From Albimonas pacifica (lineage in GTDB: Bacteria; Pseudomonadota; Alphaproteobacteria; Rhodobacterales; Rhodobacteraceae): a DNA stretch of 64,000 nucleotides. The notes below the pieces were generated by a model. It worked only from the letters and a program-made list of their open reading frames with translations, searched no databases and had not been told where the DNA came from. The position numbers and the translations under genes are program-made. Shown one piece after another: positions 1 through 8,519 of the stretch (positions are counted from its first letter, which is position 1; the number at the start of each line of letters is the position of its first letter). Location: positions 124,001-188,000 of the forward strand of contig NZ_FOQH01000008.1 in the NCBI RefSeq assembly GCF_900113695.1, given 5' to 3'.

Positions 1-1014
1 GCCCAGGGCGGCGTGAACGGGCGCAAGATCGAGTGGATCAGCTACGACGACGGCTACTCGCCGCCCAAGACCGTCGAGCAGATCCGCCGCCTGGTCGAGC
101 AGGACGAGGTCGACCTGCTGCACGCGACGCTGGGCACGCCGACCAACACCGCGATCCACAAATACGTCAACGCCAAGAAGGTCCCGCACCTGTTCGTGGC
201 GACCGGCGCCTCGAAGTGGAACGATCCCGAGAACTTCCCCTGGACCTCGGGCTGGCAGCCCAACTATCCGACCGAGGGGGCGATCTACGCCCAGTGGATC
301 CTCGCCAACATCGAGAACCCCAAGATCGCCGTGCTCTACCAGAACGACGATTACGGGAAGGACTACCTCACCGGCCTGAAGCGCGGGCTGGCGGGGCGCG
401 AGGACGTCATCGTCGCCGAGGCGCCCTACGAGGTGGCCCAGCCGACGGTGGACTCGGAAGTCATCAACCTCAAGGCCTCGGGCGCCAACGTGTTCTTCAT
501 CGTGGCCACCCCGAAGTTCGCCGCCCAGGCGATCAAGAAGTCGGCCGAGATCGGCTGGGAGGCCGAGCGCTTCCTCAACAACGTCTCGATCTCCGTCGGC
601 TCGGTGCTGCAGCCCGCGGGGCTGGAGGCCTCGAAGGGCCTGATCTCGGCGGGCTACCTGATGGAGGTGGACGACCCCCAGTGGGCCGACCACGAAGAGG
701 TCGCCGAGTGGCGCAGGTTCATGAACGAATGGTATCCCGCGGGGGACCAGACCTCGTCCTTCACCGTCTACGGCTACGCCTCGGCCTACACGCTGGTCGA
801 GACGCTCAAGCGCTGCGGGGACGACTTCAGCCGGGAGAACATCGTCAGGCAGGCGGCCTCGCTGAAGGGGCTGCGCGCGCCGCTGCTGCTGCCGGGGATC
901 ACCATCAACACCTCCGCGACCGACCACGCGCCCATCGAGGCGATGCAGCTGATGCGCTTCAACGGCGAGAGCTGGGAGCGGTTCGGCGAGGTGGTGCACG
1001 CCGAGTCCTCCTGA
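1..1014 (+). CDS. Branched-chain amino acid-type ABC transporter substrate-binding protein (5' partial)
   Basis: The frame is open from base 1, so the true start and signal peptide lie before the window. The visible 337 residues form a type I periplasmic binding protein fold (Peripla_BP_6, LivK-like), with a conserved region NGRKIEWISYDDGY near the visible N-terminus and FFIVATPKFAAQAI in the middle. Such proteins capture amino acids or other carboxylates in the periplasm and deliver them to LivHM permeases. No transporter partner is visible downstream: a strong hairpin follows the stop and the next genes are unrelated, so its partners must lie upstream. The ligand cannot be deduced. Confidence 0.9.
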   Translation, partial: AQGGVNGRKIEWISYDDGYSPPKTVEQIRRLVEQDEVDLLHATLGTPTNTAIHKYVNAKKVPHLFVATGASKWNDPENFPWTSGWQPNYPTEGAIYAQWILANIENPKIAVLYQNDDYGKDYLTGLKRGLAGREDVIVAEAPYEVAQPTVDSEVINLKASGANVFFIVATPKFAAQAIKKSAEIGWEAERFLNNVSISVGSVLQPAGLEASKGLISAGYLMEVDDPQWADHEEVAEWRRFMNEWYPAGDQTSSFTVYGYASAYTLVETLKRCGDDFSRENIVRQAASLKGLRAPLLLPGITINTSATDHAPIEAMQLMRFNGESWERFGEVVHAESS

Positions 1015-1032
1015 TCCCGGCCCCGAAACCTG

Positions 1033-1059
1033 CGGCCGCCCCGTCCCGAGGGGCGGCCG
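1033..1059 (+). terminator. GC-rich hairpin after the binding-protein gene
   Basis: A perfect 10-bp stem (1033-1042 with 1050-1059) and a 7-nt loop lie 19 bases after the stop codon. There is no T-tract, so it could be an intrinsic terminator typical of GC-rich genomes or an mRNA 3'-end stabiliser. Confidence 0.6.
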
Positions 1060-1155
1060 TGTCGCAGGGCGCGCCCGCAAATCGGCGGAATTCGGCCTAG
1101 GCCCCGCCGGATACGACTCCACATTCGTAGAGAGCCGATCCACGGGAGCCCCCAT

Positions 1156-2121
1156 ATGTCCGCCGTCCCCGCCACCGCGACCGACGCGACCGACGCCGAC
1201 GCCCCGCCGCGCGAGCGGGCCGACGAGACCTGCGTGATCCTCAACGCCGGCTCCGGCAAGCGCCGCGCCGAGGCGCTGGCGGCGAGCCTGGAGCGCGAGT
1301 TCGCCCGCCACGGCCTCGCCGCGCGCCTGCGCCTGATCCGCAAGGGCTCGCAGCTCGAGGCCGCCGCGCGCCAGGCCGCCGACGAGGGCTTCGGCACCGT
1401 CGTCGCCGGCGGCGGCGACGGCACCATCAACGCGGTCGCGGGGGCCATCGCCGGCTCCGGCGCGCGGCTGGGGGTGATCCCGCTGGGCACGTTCAACTAC
1501 GTGGCCCGCAGCCTCGGGCTGCCCGAGACGCCCGAGGAGGCGGTCGAGGTGCTGGCGACGGGCGCGCCCCGGCCGCTGCCGCTGGGCGAGGTCAACGGGC
1601 GGGTGTTCCTCAACAACGCCAGCCTCGGCGCCTACGCCAAGATCCTGGAGACGCGCGAGAGCGTCTATCACCGCTTCGGCCGCAGCCGCGTCGCCGCCCA
1701 CTGGTCGGTGGTCACCGCGCTGGCCGAGTTCCGCGCGCCGCTGAACGCCAAGGTGACGGTGGACGGCGAGGTGACGCGGGTGCGCACCCCGCTCGCCTTC
1801 GTCGCCAACAACGCCTTCCAGCTCGAGCAGTTCGACTTCTTCGAGGCGGCCGAGCGGGTGCGGGGCGGCGAATTCGCCCTGTTCCTCGCCCCCGACGGCG
1901 AGCCCTTCGACCTGATCCGCTTCGCCGCCGCCCTGGGGCTGAAGACGCTGAAGCCGGGCCGGGACTTCGAGATGCTCTACGGCAAGGACATCCTGGTCGA
2001 GACCCGCCGCACCCGCCGCCTGGTGGCGCGCGACGGCGAGCGGGAGAAGATGACCGGGCCGTTCCATTTCCTGCGCAAGGACGGGGCGCTGGAGGTTCTC
2101 GCGCCCGCCGAGGGGGGCTAA
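1156..2121 (+). CDS. Diacylglycerol/lipid kinase family protein
   Basis: A 321-residue protein of the DAGK catalytic superfamily (YegS/BmrU/LCB5 type). The nucleotide-binding GGGDGT motif is near residue 93, preceded by the N-terminal strand with ILNAGSGK and followed by GVIPLGTFNYVAR, the family's substrate-loop region. Members phosphorylate diacylglycerol, sphingoid bases or related lipids with ATP. The lipid substrate here is unknown. The ATG at 1156 follows a GGGAG element. The next gene, a metallophosphoesterase, begins 9 bases after the stop, so the two are probably co-transcribed; this kinase/phosphoesterase pairing is common in alphaproteobacteria. Confidence 0.88.
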   Translation: MSAVPATATDATDADAPPRERADETCVILNAGSGKRRAEALAASLEREFARHGLAARLRLIRKGSQLEAAARQAADEGFGTVVAGGGDGTINAVAGAIAGSGARLGVIPLGTFNYVARSLGLPETPEEAVEVLATGAPRPLPLGEVNGRVFLNNASLGAYAKILETRESVYHRFGRSRVAAHWSVVTALAEFRAPLNAKVTVDGEVTRVRTPLAFVANNAFQLEQFDFFEAAERVRGGEFALFLAPDGEPFDLIRFAAALGLKTLKPGRDFEMLYGKDILVETRRTRRLVARDGEREKMTGPFHFLRKDGALEVLAPAEGG

Positions 2122-2130
2122 CCTGCCTCC

Positions 2131-2973
2131 ATGCTCAGACTGGCCCATCTCTCCGACCTGCATTTCGGCCGCGTGCCGCCCCGCATCGCCGACCGCCTGC
2201 TGGAGGCGGTGGCGCGCCTCGCTCCCGACCTGACCGTGATCACCGGCGACATGACCCAGCGCTCGCGCTCGAGCCAGTGGCGCATGGCGCGCGAGTTCGT
2301 CGAGAAGCTCCCCGGCCCGGTGATCTGCGTGCCCGGCAACCATGACGCGCCGCTGGAGAACGTGGCGCGCCGGCTGGTGAGCCCCTGGCGGCGCTACCGG
2401 CGCTACATCGCGCTGGACGTCGCCCCGACGACCCGGATGAAGGGCGTGCGGGTGGTGGGGGCGAACAGCGCGAGCCGGGTGGAGTGGCAGCGCGGCCGGC
2501 TCGATCCGGGCGACATGGCGCGCGCCTGCAAGGCCCTCGCCGAACCCCCGCGCGAGGCGCTGACGGTGCTGGCGCTGCATCACCCGCTCGAGCAGCTCCC
2601 CGACGACCCCAAGGCCCCGCTGCGCGACGCCGAGGACCACGCCCGCCGCCTCGCCGACGCGGGGGCGGAGATGGTGCTGTGCGGGCACATGCACACCTGG
2701 CGGGCGATGCCGATCCTGGGCGGACGGATGCTGCAGGTGCAGGCGGGGACCTCGCTGTCGCTGCGCACGCGCGGGGAGGAGAACGACTTCAACCTGCTGA
2801 CCCTGGGCGAGGGCCGCGTCGACGTCGAGCGCCACGCGGTCGGCGAGGGCGGCGAGGACTTCCTGCGCCTGTCGGGGATGAGCTTCGCCAAGCGCGACGG
2901 GCTCTGGCGGCAGGTGGAGGGCAGGGCGCCCCGCGAGACCGCCGTCCCGGCCGAGGCCCGAGACTCCGCCTGA
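2131..2973 (+). CDS. Calcineurin-like metallophosphoesterase
   Basis: 280 residues with the complete metal-ligand series of the calcineurin-like phosphoesterase fold: DLHFG (near residue 9), GDMTQR, GNHD, the LHHP histidine and GHMHTW near the C-terminal third. This arrangement binds two metal ions and hydrolyses phosphomono- or diesters; the closest general type is the CpdA/3',5'-cAMP phosphodiesterase-like group, but substrate specificity cannot be read from sequence. No signal peptide, so probably cytoplasmic. It starts 9 bases after the lipid kinase and is likely translated from the same mRNA. The last 30 residues are low complexity. Confidence 0.88.
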   Translation: MLRLAHLSDLHFGRVPPRIADRLLEAVARLAPDLTVITGDMTQRSRSSQWRMAREFVEKLPGPVICVPGNHDAPLENVARRLVSPWRRYRRYIALDVAPTTRMKGVRVVGANSASRVEWQRGRLDPGDMARACKALAEPPREALTVLALHHPLEQLPDDPKAPLRDAEDHARRLADAGAEMVLCGHMHTWRAMPILGGRMLQVQAGTSLSLRTRGEENDFNLLTLGEGRVDVERHAVGEGGEDFLRLSGMSFAKRDGLWRQVEGRAPRETAVPAEARDSA

Positions 2974-3224
2974 GACGAGGGGCTTGAGACGGGCGCCTGA
3001 GACGGGGTCGGCGGGCGGGCGATGCCGGCCCGCAGGGCCGGCGAGAGCCGCTCCGTCGAGCCTTCATCCCTTCATCCCGCCATGAGAACCGTCGGCGGGT
3101 CGGGACTCGCGCGCCCTGCGGGCGCGCATCGCCCGCCCGCCGACCCCATCGCCGAGGACCTGAGGCAGGCCGGGCGCGCCCTCCGAGACCGGACCCACGC
3201 TTCCGGGACCGGGCCCGCAACGGA

Positions 3225-3255
3225 AAACCGCCCGCGCGGGAGGCGCGGGCGGTTT
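3225..3255. terminator. Bidirectional terminator between convergent transcripts
   Basis: A perfect 13-bp stem (3225-3237 with 3243-3255) and a 5-nt loop, flanked by A and T runs on both strands. It separates the metallophosphoesterase (plus) from the aspartokinase (minus, ending at 3308). The rest of the 334-base gap 2974-3307 holds only GC-rich sequence with no gene that I can support. Confidence 0.8.
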
Positions 3256-3307
3256 CGTCGCAAGCGTCGGCTTGGGGCCGGCGGCCCGGTTCGGCCGGCG
3301 GCCGGCC

Positions 3308-4804
3308 TCAGGCGGCGCGCAGCGAGGCGGCCTTGGCCTCCAGCGGCTCGGCGTCGAGCTCGGGCTTCGCGGTCTCCTCGGCGGAGGCGACCAGCTCCTC
3401 GTGCAGGGCGCGCACGGCGTCGTCGGCCTGCTCGGCCGGCACCAGCCACTGCACGTCCACGGCGCGGCCGTTGTCCTGCACCGCCAGCACCTTCACCTGC
3501 GCGGCCTCCAGCGCGGCGAGGCCGCGGCGGGCGACCGAGAGGCCCTCGAGGTTGCGCCCGATCGCGGAGACCAGCGCCATCTTGCGCGCCCGCACCCGGG
3601 CGCCGGGGCAGGTCTCGGCGAGGTCCGCCTCCACCCGCTTCACCAGCTTCAGCGAGGCGTCCACGTAATGCGTGATGGTGTTGGCGTTGGAGCTCTTGGA
3701 GACGATGCGCACCCGGTGGCGGGTCAGGCTCTCCAGGATCCGGGCGTCGTAGCCCTTCACGCCGACCATGTCCTGCTCGAACACCTCGAGCGCGAGGACG
3801 GGCAGGCCGGTGACCATCTCGACCCGGGTCTCGCCGCCGTATTCGGCGTCGATCAGGGTGCCGGGGTCCTCCGGCTCGAAGGCGTTGGTCACGCGCAGCG
3901 GGATGCCGGCCTGGCGGAGCGTCTTGGCGGCGCGGGGATGGATCGCCTCCATCCCGAGGTTGGAGAGCTGGTCGGCCACGTCGTAGTTGGTGCGGCCGAG
4001 CTTGCGCACCGCATCCGCGCCCACGACCTTGGGGTCGGCCGAGGAGAGGTGGAACTCCTTGTGCACGATCGCCTCGCGCGCGCGGGTGCGGGCGGCGATG
4101 CGCGAGAAGGTGACCTCGGAATAGCCGCGGTCGAACTCGCGCATCAGGCCCTCGCGGCACTGGGCGTAGCCGGTGACGATCGGCAGCTCCCGGGCGAGGT
4201 CGATGTCCTCGAAGCCCAGGTCGATGCGCTGGTCGAGCGAGGGATGGGTCTCGTCGCGCCAGCCGGTCAGGTCGACGAAGCGGGCGTTGACCCCGTGGCG
4301 GCGCAGCAGGGTCGCGGTGACGAAGGCGGAATGCGCCTCGCCCAGGCCCGAGAGCAGCTCGCGCACCGTCAGCAGGTGGGTGTCGAGCTGGAAATGGCCG
4401 TAGGAGCACAGGCGCTGCAGGTCGATGAGGACCGAGCGCGCGCCCTCCACCCGCTCGCGCACGAAGTCGTCGGCGGCGCGCAGGTCGGCCTTGTCGTCCA
4501 GGATCTCGTGGTGGGCGTCGGTCATCGCCTTGAGCACGCGGTTGAGCCCGTCCGACCAGCCATGATCGTGGTCGGCGTTGGCGAACAGCGCGTAGACGCC
4601 GGAGTCGCCCGTCTTCTTGTGCTCCAGCAGCAGGTTGGTGATGCCGGCGTAGGCGGAGACCACGAAGACGCGGTTGTAGAACGCGTCCTCGGTCCGGTCG
4701 CCGATGAAGAGGCCGTCGAGAAGCTCGCAGGTGCGGCTCATCGAGGTGCCGCCGATCTTCTCGACGGTGTGCTCGCGAAGCGGGGCGTTATCGTTGCAGG
4801 TCAC
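3308..4804 (-). CDS. ask: Ectoine-pathway aspartate kinase (Ask_Ect)
   Basis: Catalyses ATP-dependent phosphorylation of L-aspartate, the first step toward aspartate semialdehyde, which EctB uses. 498 residues: kinase domain beginning with KIGGTSM near residue 16, then C-terminal ACT regions (with VSKSSNAN and ALVSAIGRN). The specialised Ask_Ect class, found beside ectABC, is known to be less feedback-inhibited than housekeeping LysC enzymes. The start is a GTG at 4804; no ATG lies between it and the conserved kinase start. It is the last gene of the ect operon, separated from ectC by two hairpins (4853-4915) that may lower its expression, and ends at a bidirectional terminator. Confidence 0.93.
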   Translation of the reverse strand: MTCNDNAPLREHTVEKIGGTSMSRTCELLDGLFIGDRTEDAFYNRVFVVSAYAGITNLLLEHKKTGDSGVYALFANADHDHGWSDGLNRVLKAMTDAHHEILDDKADLRAADDFVRERVEGARSVLIDLQRLCSYGHFQLDTHLLTVRELLSGLGEAHSAFVTATLLRRHGVNARFVDLTGWRDETHPSLDQRIDLGFEDIDLARELPIVTGYAQCREGLMREFDRGYSEVTFSRIAARTRAREAIVHKEFHLSSADPKVVGADAVRKLGRTNYDVADQLSNLGMEAIHPRAAKTLRQAGIPLRVTNAFEPEDPGTLIDAEYGGETRVEMVTGLPVLALEVFEQDMVGVKGYDARILESLTRHRVRIVSKSSNANTITHYVDASLKLVKRVEADLAETCPGARVRARKMALVSAIGRNLEGLSVARRGLAALEAAQVKVLAVQDNGRAVDVQWLVPAEQADDAVRALHEELVASAEETAKPELDAEPLEAKAASLRAA

Positions 4805-4852
4805 GGGGGTCCCTGTTCGTTGGGGTCGCCTGGAGAGCGTCTGGTGTCGGGA

Positions 4853-4915
4853 GCCTCGCCCCCCGGCCGGAAGCCGGGGGCGAGGCCCTGTCGCTGCGCC
4901 CCGTCGACGGGGCGC
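4853..4915 (-). promoter_or_regulatory. Two tandem hairpins between ectC and ask
   Basis: The first hairpin pairs 4853-4867 with 4873-4886 (about 13 bp, one bulged base). The second is a perfect 20-base palindrome at 4896-4915. They fill the short gap downstream of ectC and could partly terminate or process the transcript so that ask is made in smaller amounts than EctABC. This role is inferred. Confidence 0.5.
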
Positions 4916-4921
4916 GGGCCC

Positions 4922-5320
4922 TCAGGCGGCCGACTCTTCCTCGGCCGGGGCGTAGGAACCATCGGCGCGATGGACCTCCTTCCCGGTGACGGGCGGATTG
5001 AAGGTGCAGGCGAAGACGCACTCGGTCTTGCAGCGCAGCGTGTGCTTGTCGTGCAGGTTCAGCGCGTACATCACGCCCGGCTTGATCTGGTGCACCTCGC
5101 CGGTGGCCAGGTCCTCGATCGAACCCTCGCCGGAGATGCAGTAGACGCTCTCGAAGTGGTTCTTGTAGTGGAACGTATGCTCCGAACCGGCCTCGATGAT
5201 GGTGATATGGAAGCTGAAGCCCATCTTGTCATCGGCCAGCAGCAGCCGGACCGAGCGCCAGCGCTCGGCGGCGGCCTCGCGCTCGGTCCCCATGGCGTCG
5301 TTCAGGTCACGGACGATCAT
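4922..5320 (-). CDS. ectC: L-ectoine synthase
   Basis: Cyclises N-gamma-acetyl-L-2,4-diaminobutyrate to ectoine, the last step of the pathway. 132 residues, the normal family length, with the cupin-fold core ([17 protein letters not shown], then HTLRC and CVFNPP-like CTFNPPVTG). The open frame extends 16 codons further upstream, but the ATG at 5320 gives the conserved N-terminus MIVRDL and has an AAGGAG ribosome site 9 bases before it. It starts 13 bases after the ectB stop, as expected for co-translation. The acidic C-terminus is typical. Confidence 0.95.
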   Translation of the reverse strand: MIVRDLNDAMGTEREAAAERWRSVRLLLADDKMGFSFHITIIEAGSEHTFHYKNHFESVYCISGEGSIEDLATGEVHQIKPGVMYALNLHDKHTLRCKTECVFACTFNPPVTGKEVHRADGSYAPAEEESAA

Positions 5321-5333
5321 TGGCGGTAACTCC

Positions 5334-6632
5334 TTATTCGGCGGCCATCTTCGGGGCCTGGCCCGCAACGCGGGCGGCCACGGCGGCCTCGAGGATGTCG
5401 AGCCCCTGGGTCAGGGTCTCGCGTTCGATGGTAAGCGGGCAGAGCACCTTGACCACCTCGTCGTGCGCGCCCGAGGTCTCGATGATCAGGCCGGCCTTGA
5501 AGCAGTCGGCGCAGATCGCCTCGGCGAGCTCGCCCGAGCCCACGTCCACGCCCTGCATCATGCCCCGGCCCTTGACGCGGGCCTCGGGGATCATGCCGGC
5601 GATGGCCGACAGGCGATGGTTGAGGATCTCGGCCTTCTCCTTGATTTCCTTCGAGAAGGCGTCGTCGGCCCAGAACTTCTCCAGCGCGACGCGCGCGGTG
5701 ATGAAGGCGTGGGTGTTGCCGCGGAAGGTGCCGTTGTGCTCGGCGGGCTTCCACACGTCCAGCTCCGGCTTCAGCAGCAGGCAGGCGAAGGGCAGGCCCA
5801 TGCCCGAGAGCGACTTGGCGAGCGGGATCATGTCCGGCTCGACGCCCATCTCCTCGAAGGAGAAGAAGGTGCCGGTGCGCCCGCAGCCCGCCTGGATGTC
5901 GTCCAGGATCAGAAGGATGCCGTGTTTCTTGGCGATGCGGTCGAGACCGCGCAGCCACTCGGCCGAGACGGCGTTCAGGCCGCCCTCGCCCTGCACGGGC
6001 TCCAGCAGGAACGCGGCCGGGTGGTCGAGGCCGGAGGAGGGGTTCTCCAGCATCGCCTCGATCTGGGCGAGCGTGTCCACGCCCTCGCCGAAGGCGCCCT
6101 CGTAGGGCAGGCGGGTGACGCCCGAAAGGGCCATGCCCGCGCCGTTGCGCTTGCCGGCGTTGCCGGTCGCGGCCAGCGCGCCCAGCGTCATGCCGTGGAA
6201 GCCGTTGGTGAAGGCGACGATGTTCTCGCGGCCCGTGGTCTTGCGCGCCAGCTTCATCGCGGCCTCGACCGCGTTGGTGCCGGTGGGGCCGACCATCATC
6301 ACCTTGTGGTCCATGCCGCGCGGCTCGAGGATCAGGCGCTCGAACGTCTCGAGGAACGCCTGCTTCGGGCCGGTGTGGAAGTCCAGCGCATGGCCGATGC
6401 CGTCGGCGGCCAGGTGCTCGATCACCGCCTGCTTCATGTCGGGGTCGTTATGCCCGTAGTTCAGCGAAGAGCAGCCGGCGAGGAAGTCGATGTATTCGCG
6501 CCCGTCCGCGTCGGTCATCCGCGCGTTGCGCGCCGAGACGAAGGACGTGGGGAACGAGCGGCAGTAGCTGCGCGCCTCGGACTCGCGCCGGGTGTAGATG
6601 CTCAGGTCGGCCGTATGCTCGGTCGAGGTCAT
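5334..6632 (-). CDS. ectB: Diaminobutyrate--2-oxoglutarate transaminase
   Basis: PLP-dependent class III aminotransferase converting L-aspartate semialdehyde and glutamate to L-2,4-diaminobutyrate. 432 residues, full length. Recognisable elements are [11 protein letters not shown] (PLP phosphate binding), NGFHGMT, the [11 protein letters not shown] segment with the PLP-ring aspartate, and the lysine in LAKSLSG that forms the Schiff base. The ATG at 6632 is preceded by GGGAGG. A 97-base gap separates it from ectA; a 7-bp hairpin (6709-6715 with 6723-6729) lies directly after the ectA stop. Confidence 0.96.
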   Translation of the reverse strand: MTSTEHTADLSIYTRRESEARSYCRSFPTSFVSARNARMTDADGREYIDFLAGCSSLNYGHNDPDMKQAVIEHLAADGIGHALDFHTGPKQAFLETFERLILEPRGMDHKVMMVGPTGTNAVEAAMKLARKTTGRENIVAFTNGFHGMTLGALAATGNAGKRNGAGMALSGVTRLPYEGAFGEGVDTLAQIEAMLENPSSGLDHPAAFLLEPVQGEGGLNAVSAEWLRGLDRIAKKHGILLILDDIQAGCGRTGTFFSFEEMGVEPDMIPLAKSLSGMGLPFACLLLKPELDVWKPAEHNGTFRGNTHAFITARVALEKFWADDAFSKEIKEKAEILNHRLSAIAGMIPEARVKGRGMMQGVDVGSGELAEAICADCFKAGLIIETSGAHDEVVKVLCPLTIERETLTQGLDILEAAVAARVAGQAPKMAAE

Positions 6633-6729
6633 GGGAGAACCTCCCTTCTTGTCGATGGTCTGGGGATGGGCCCTTCCGGGACCCGCGCGATCGGTGAGGA
6701 CGCCGCGGGCCCCGGTCGGTCTCCGGGGC

Positions 6730-7257
6730 TCAGGCGGCGGCGGCCGCGAGCGCCCCGAACGGGCCGATGGTGACCATGTATTCCGTGTCGTGACGGCCCT
6801 CGAAGTGGTCGTCGCGCTTGAAGTGCGGCTCGCGCTTCAGCACCGCGTCCTGGCGGTCGGCGAAGCGGCGGAACAGCGCCCAGCTCGCGTCGTTGGAGCG
6901 GGTGATGGTGGTCTTCAGGCGGCTCACGTCCGCGCAGACCTCCCGATCGAGCAGGTCCTGGAGCATCTTGCCGGCCAGGCCCATGCCGCGGGCGTTCTCG
7001 GAGACCGCCACCTGCCAGATGAACAGGGTGTCGGGCTCCTGCGGGGGGATGTAGCCCGAGATCCAGCCCAGCGTCTCGCCGTCCTTCTCCGCCACCACGC
7101 AGGTGTCGGCGAAGTGATCGCACTGCAGCAGGTTGCAGTAGAGCGAGTTGCGGTCCAGCGGCTCGCAGTTCCGGATCAGGTCCCACACGGCCGCGCCATC
7201 TTCGGCGGTGGGCGTGCGAAGGGTCGGAAGATCGGTCTGGAGAGTGTCGCGGGGCAT
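6730..7257 (-). CDS. ectA: L-2,4-diaminobutyrate N-gamma-acetyltransferase
   Basis: GNAT-fold enzyme that transfers acetyl from acetyl-CoA to diaminobutyrate. The family signature is clear: PLDRNSLYCNLL, then FIWQVAVSENARGMGLAGKML (acetyl-CoA site), and the conserved TTITRSNDASWALFRR. The open frame runs up to 7365, with in-frame ATGs at 7365, 7305 and 7257. I chose 7257 (175 residues, the usual length) because a good sigma70-like promoter (7289-7316) would initiate transcription downstream of the two earlier ATGs. First gene of the ectABC-ask operon, divergent from a MarR regulator. Confidence 0.93.
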   Translation of the reverse strand: MPRDTLQTDLPTLRTPTAEDGAAVWDLIRNCEPLDRNSLYCNLLQCDHFADTCVVAEKDGETLGWISGYIPPQEPDTLFIWQVAVSENARGMGLAGKMLQDLLDREVCADVSRLKTTITRSNDASWALFRRFADRQDAVLKREPHFKRDDHFEGRHDTEYMVTIGPFGALAAAAA

Positions 7258-7288
7258 GAGTCCATCGTTGGTCGTTTCGGTTGATTGA

Positions 7289-7316
7289 AAGATACGGGGG
7301 GTCATGGAAATTTCAA
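7289..7316 (-). promoter_or_regulatory. Predicted ectA promoter
   Basis: On the minus strand, TTGAAA (7311-7316) and TATCTT (7289-7294) are 16 bases apart, about 30 bases before the chosen ectA start. An 8-bp palindrome GAAATTTC (7307-7314) overlaps the -35 box and could take part in repressor binding. Prediction only. Confidence 0.45.
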
Positions 7317-7576
7317 CCCCGAAGGAGTTTTTGCGCACCCGCGTGGCTGAGGTGATTTCACACAAGCAAAATCAATTAGTTATGCGTTTTCAGGCTGCAT
7401 ATTTTCGCGCCAGTAAACTTCATTTCGTAAATTTATTTCGCGTTCAGGGGCTGGAAATCCTTCGGAGGCGGAACGAAATCCACGTCATGGCTTTAAACGC
7501 ACGATCCTTCGAATATGATGCGGCGAGGTCGCTGGCAGCGGCCGCGCTGCCGTCTGTCCCTGGAACCCGCTCCGCC
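7317..7576. promoter_or_regulatory. AT-rich divergent control region of ectA and the MarR regulator
   Basis: This stretch is far richer in A and T than its surroundings and contains several short palindromes, for example TAAATTTA at 7428-7435. It lies between two divergent genes that are normally osmotically controlled, so it is the likely site of regulator binding. No specific operator can be assigned by eye. Confidence 0.45.
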
Positions 7577-8107
7577 ATGCAGGACCGCGTGAAATCTTCG
7601 CTGGTGGCCTTGCGCCGGATCCTCCGCGCGACCGAGGGCTCGGCCCGGGCGCTGGCGCGGGAGACCGGGCTCACCACGCCCCAGCTCATGGTGCTCGACC
7701 ACCTGGCCGAGCGCGCGGAGGCGACGCCCAAGACCATCGCCCAGTCGGTCGGCGTGGCCCAGGCCACCGCCACCGCGCTGATCGAGAAGCTGGAGGCGCG
7801 CGGCTTCGTGCGCCGCCGGCGGGGCGAGACCGACCGTCGCCAGTTCTGGCTGTCGCTGACGCCCGAGGGGCAGGCCGCGCTAGAGGCCGCGCCCGATCCG
7901 TTGCAGTCGCGCTTCGCCGAGAAGTTCGACCGGCTGGCGGACTGGGAGCAGTCGATGCTGGTCGCCTCGCTGGAGCGGGTGGCGGCGCTGATGGAGGCGG
8001 CCGACGTGTCGCGCTCCGGCGAGGTCGCGCCCCTGCTGCACGCCGGCGAGGTGGACGAGGCCCATCCAGAGGCGCGCGACCGCCGCGGACCCAACGGGCG
8101 CAACTGA
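7577..8107 (+). CDS. ectR: MarR-family regulator of the ectoine operon (EctR-like)
   Basis: A MarR-type winged-helix DNA-binding protein of 176 residues. The core reads ARETGLTTPQLMVLDHLAE, then the recognition-helix region QSVGVAQATATALIEKLEARG and the wing RRRRGETDRRQFWLSLT. Divergent MarR genes next to ectABC (EctR1-type) are known repressors of ectoine synthesis in other bacteria. The frame is open from 7304. I prefer ATG 7577, where homology-like sequence begins and composition returns to genome average; ATG 7487 is an alternative. The C-terminal 25 residues look unstructured. Confidence 0.78.
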   Translation: MQDRVKSSLVALRRILRATEGSARALARETGLTTPQLMVLDHLAERAEATPKTIAQSVGVAQATATALIEKLEARGFVRRRRGETDRRQFWLSLTPEGQAALEAAPDPLQSRFAEKFDRLADWEQSMLVASLERVAALMEAADVSRSGEVAPLLHAGEVDEAHPEARDRRGPNGRN

Positions 8108-8132
8108 GCGCCGTCCGCCCGTCAGGCGCCGC

Positions 8133-8147
8133 GGCGCGCTCCGCGCC
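8133..8147. terminator. Short hairpin between convergent genes
   Basis: A 6-bp all-GC stem (8133-8138 with 8142-8147) and a 3-nt loop in the 43-base gap between the MarR gene (plus) and the Hpt-like gene (minus). A weak candidate for a bidirectional terminator. Confidence 0.3.
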
Positions 8148-8150
8148 GGC

Positions 8151-8519
8151 TCAGATCGGCGGCAGGCGCGGCCCGCCGGCCGCGAGCTCCTCGCGCAGGG
8201 CCGCGAGCGCGACGGCGGCGGCCTCCGGGTCCTGGCGCTTGGCCGCGCCCTCCAGCGCGTTCAGCCGCCCCCCGATCCCGGGAAACCCAAGAAGCAGGGC
8301 ATGGCCCGCCGCCGCATGGGCGCGGCGGGCGAGGCCGGTCCAGGCCGTGGGTTCTGTCGCGCGGGGCAGGGGAGGCGCGCCGGGGCCCGCGATCCCCTGC
8401 AGCGCGGCGCGCAGGCCCGCGACATGGGCGCCCAGCCGGTCAGGCGCCATCACGCACAGCAGGTCCGACAGGCGCGCGGCGTCCATCGCCTCGGGGGGCT
8501 GCTGGGATCCGGCGGTCAT
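8151..8519 (-). CDS. Hpt-like phosphotransfer protein
   Basis: 122 residues, starting at an ATG that overlaps the stop codon of the hybrid histidine kinase (ATGA), so translation is coupled. The segment LARRAHAAAGHALLLGF resembles the histidine-containing phosphotransfer helix (pattern xxxAHxxxGxA), placing the candidate phosphohistidine at H68. The protein is all-helical by composition and ends with a Pro-rich tail. In a phosphorelay it would take phosphate from the kinase's receiver domain and hand it to a separate response regulator, which is not in this window. The assignment rests on this one motif and on context. Confidence 0.6.
   Translation of the reverse strand: MTAGSQQPPEAMDAARLSDLLCVMAPDRLGAHVAGLRAALQGIAGPGAPPLPRATEPTAWTGLARRAHAAAGHALLLGFPGIGGRLNALEGAAKRQDPEAAAVALAALREELAAGGPRLPPI

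Noticed and set aside
3272-5329. A 685-codon plus-strand open frame opposite the ask and ectC genes
   Set aside because: It is a composition shadow: the product is Gly/Ala/Val/Leu/His/Arg-rich low complexity, has no recognisable domain and is antisense to two clear genes.
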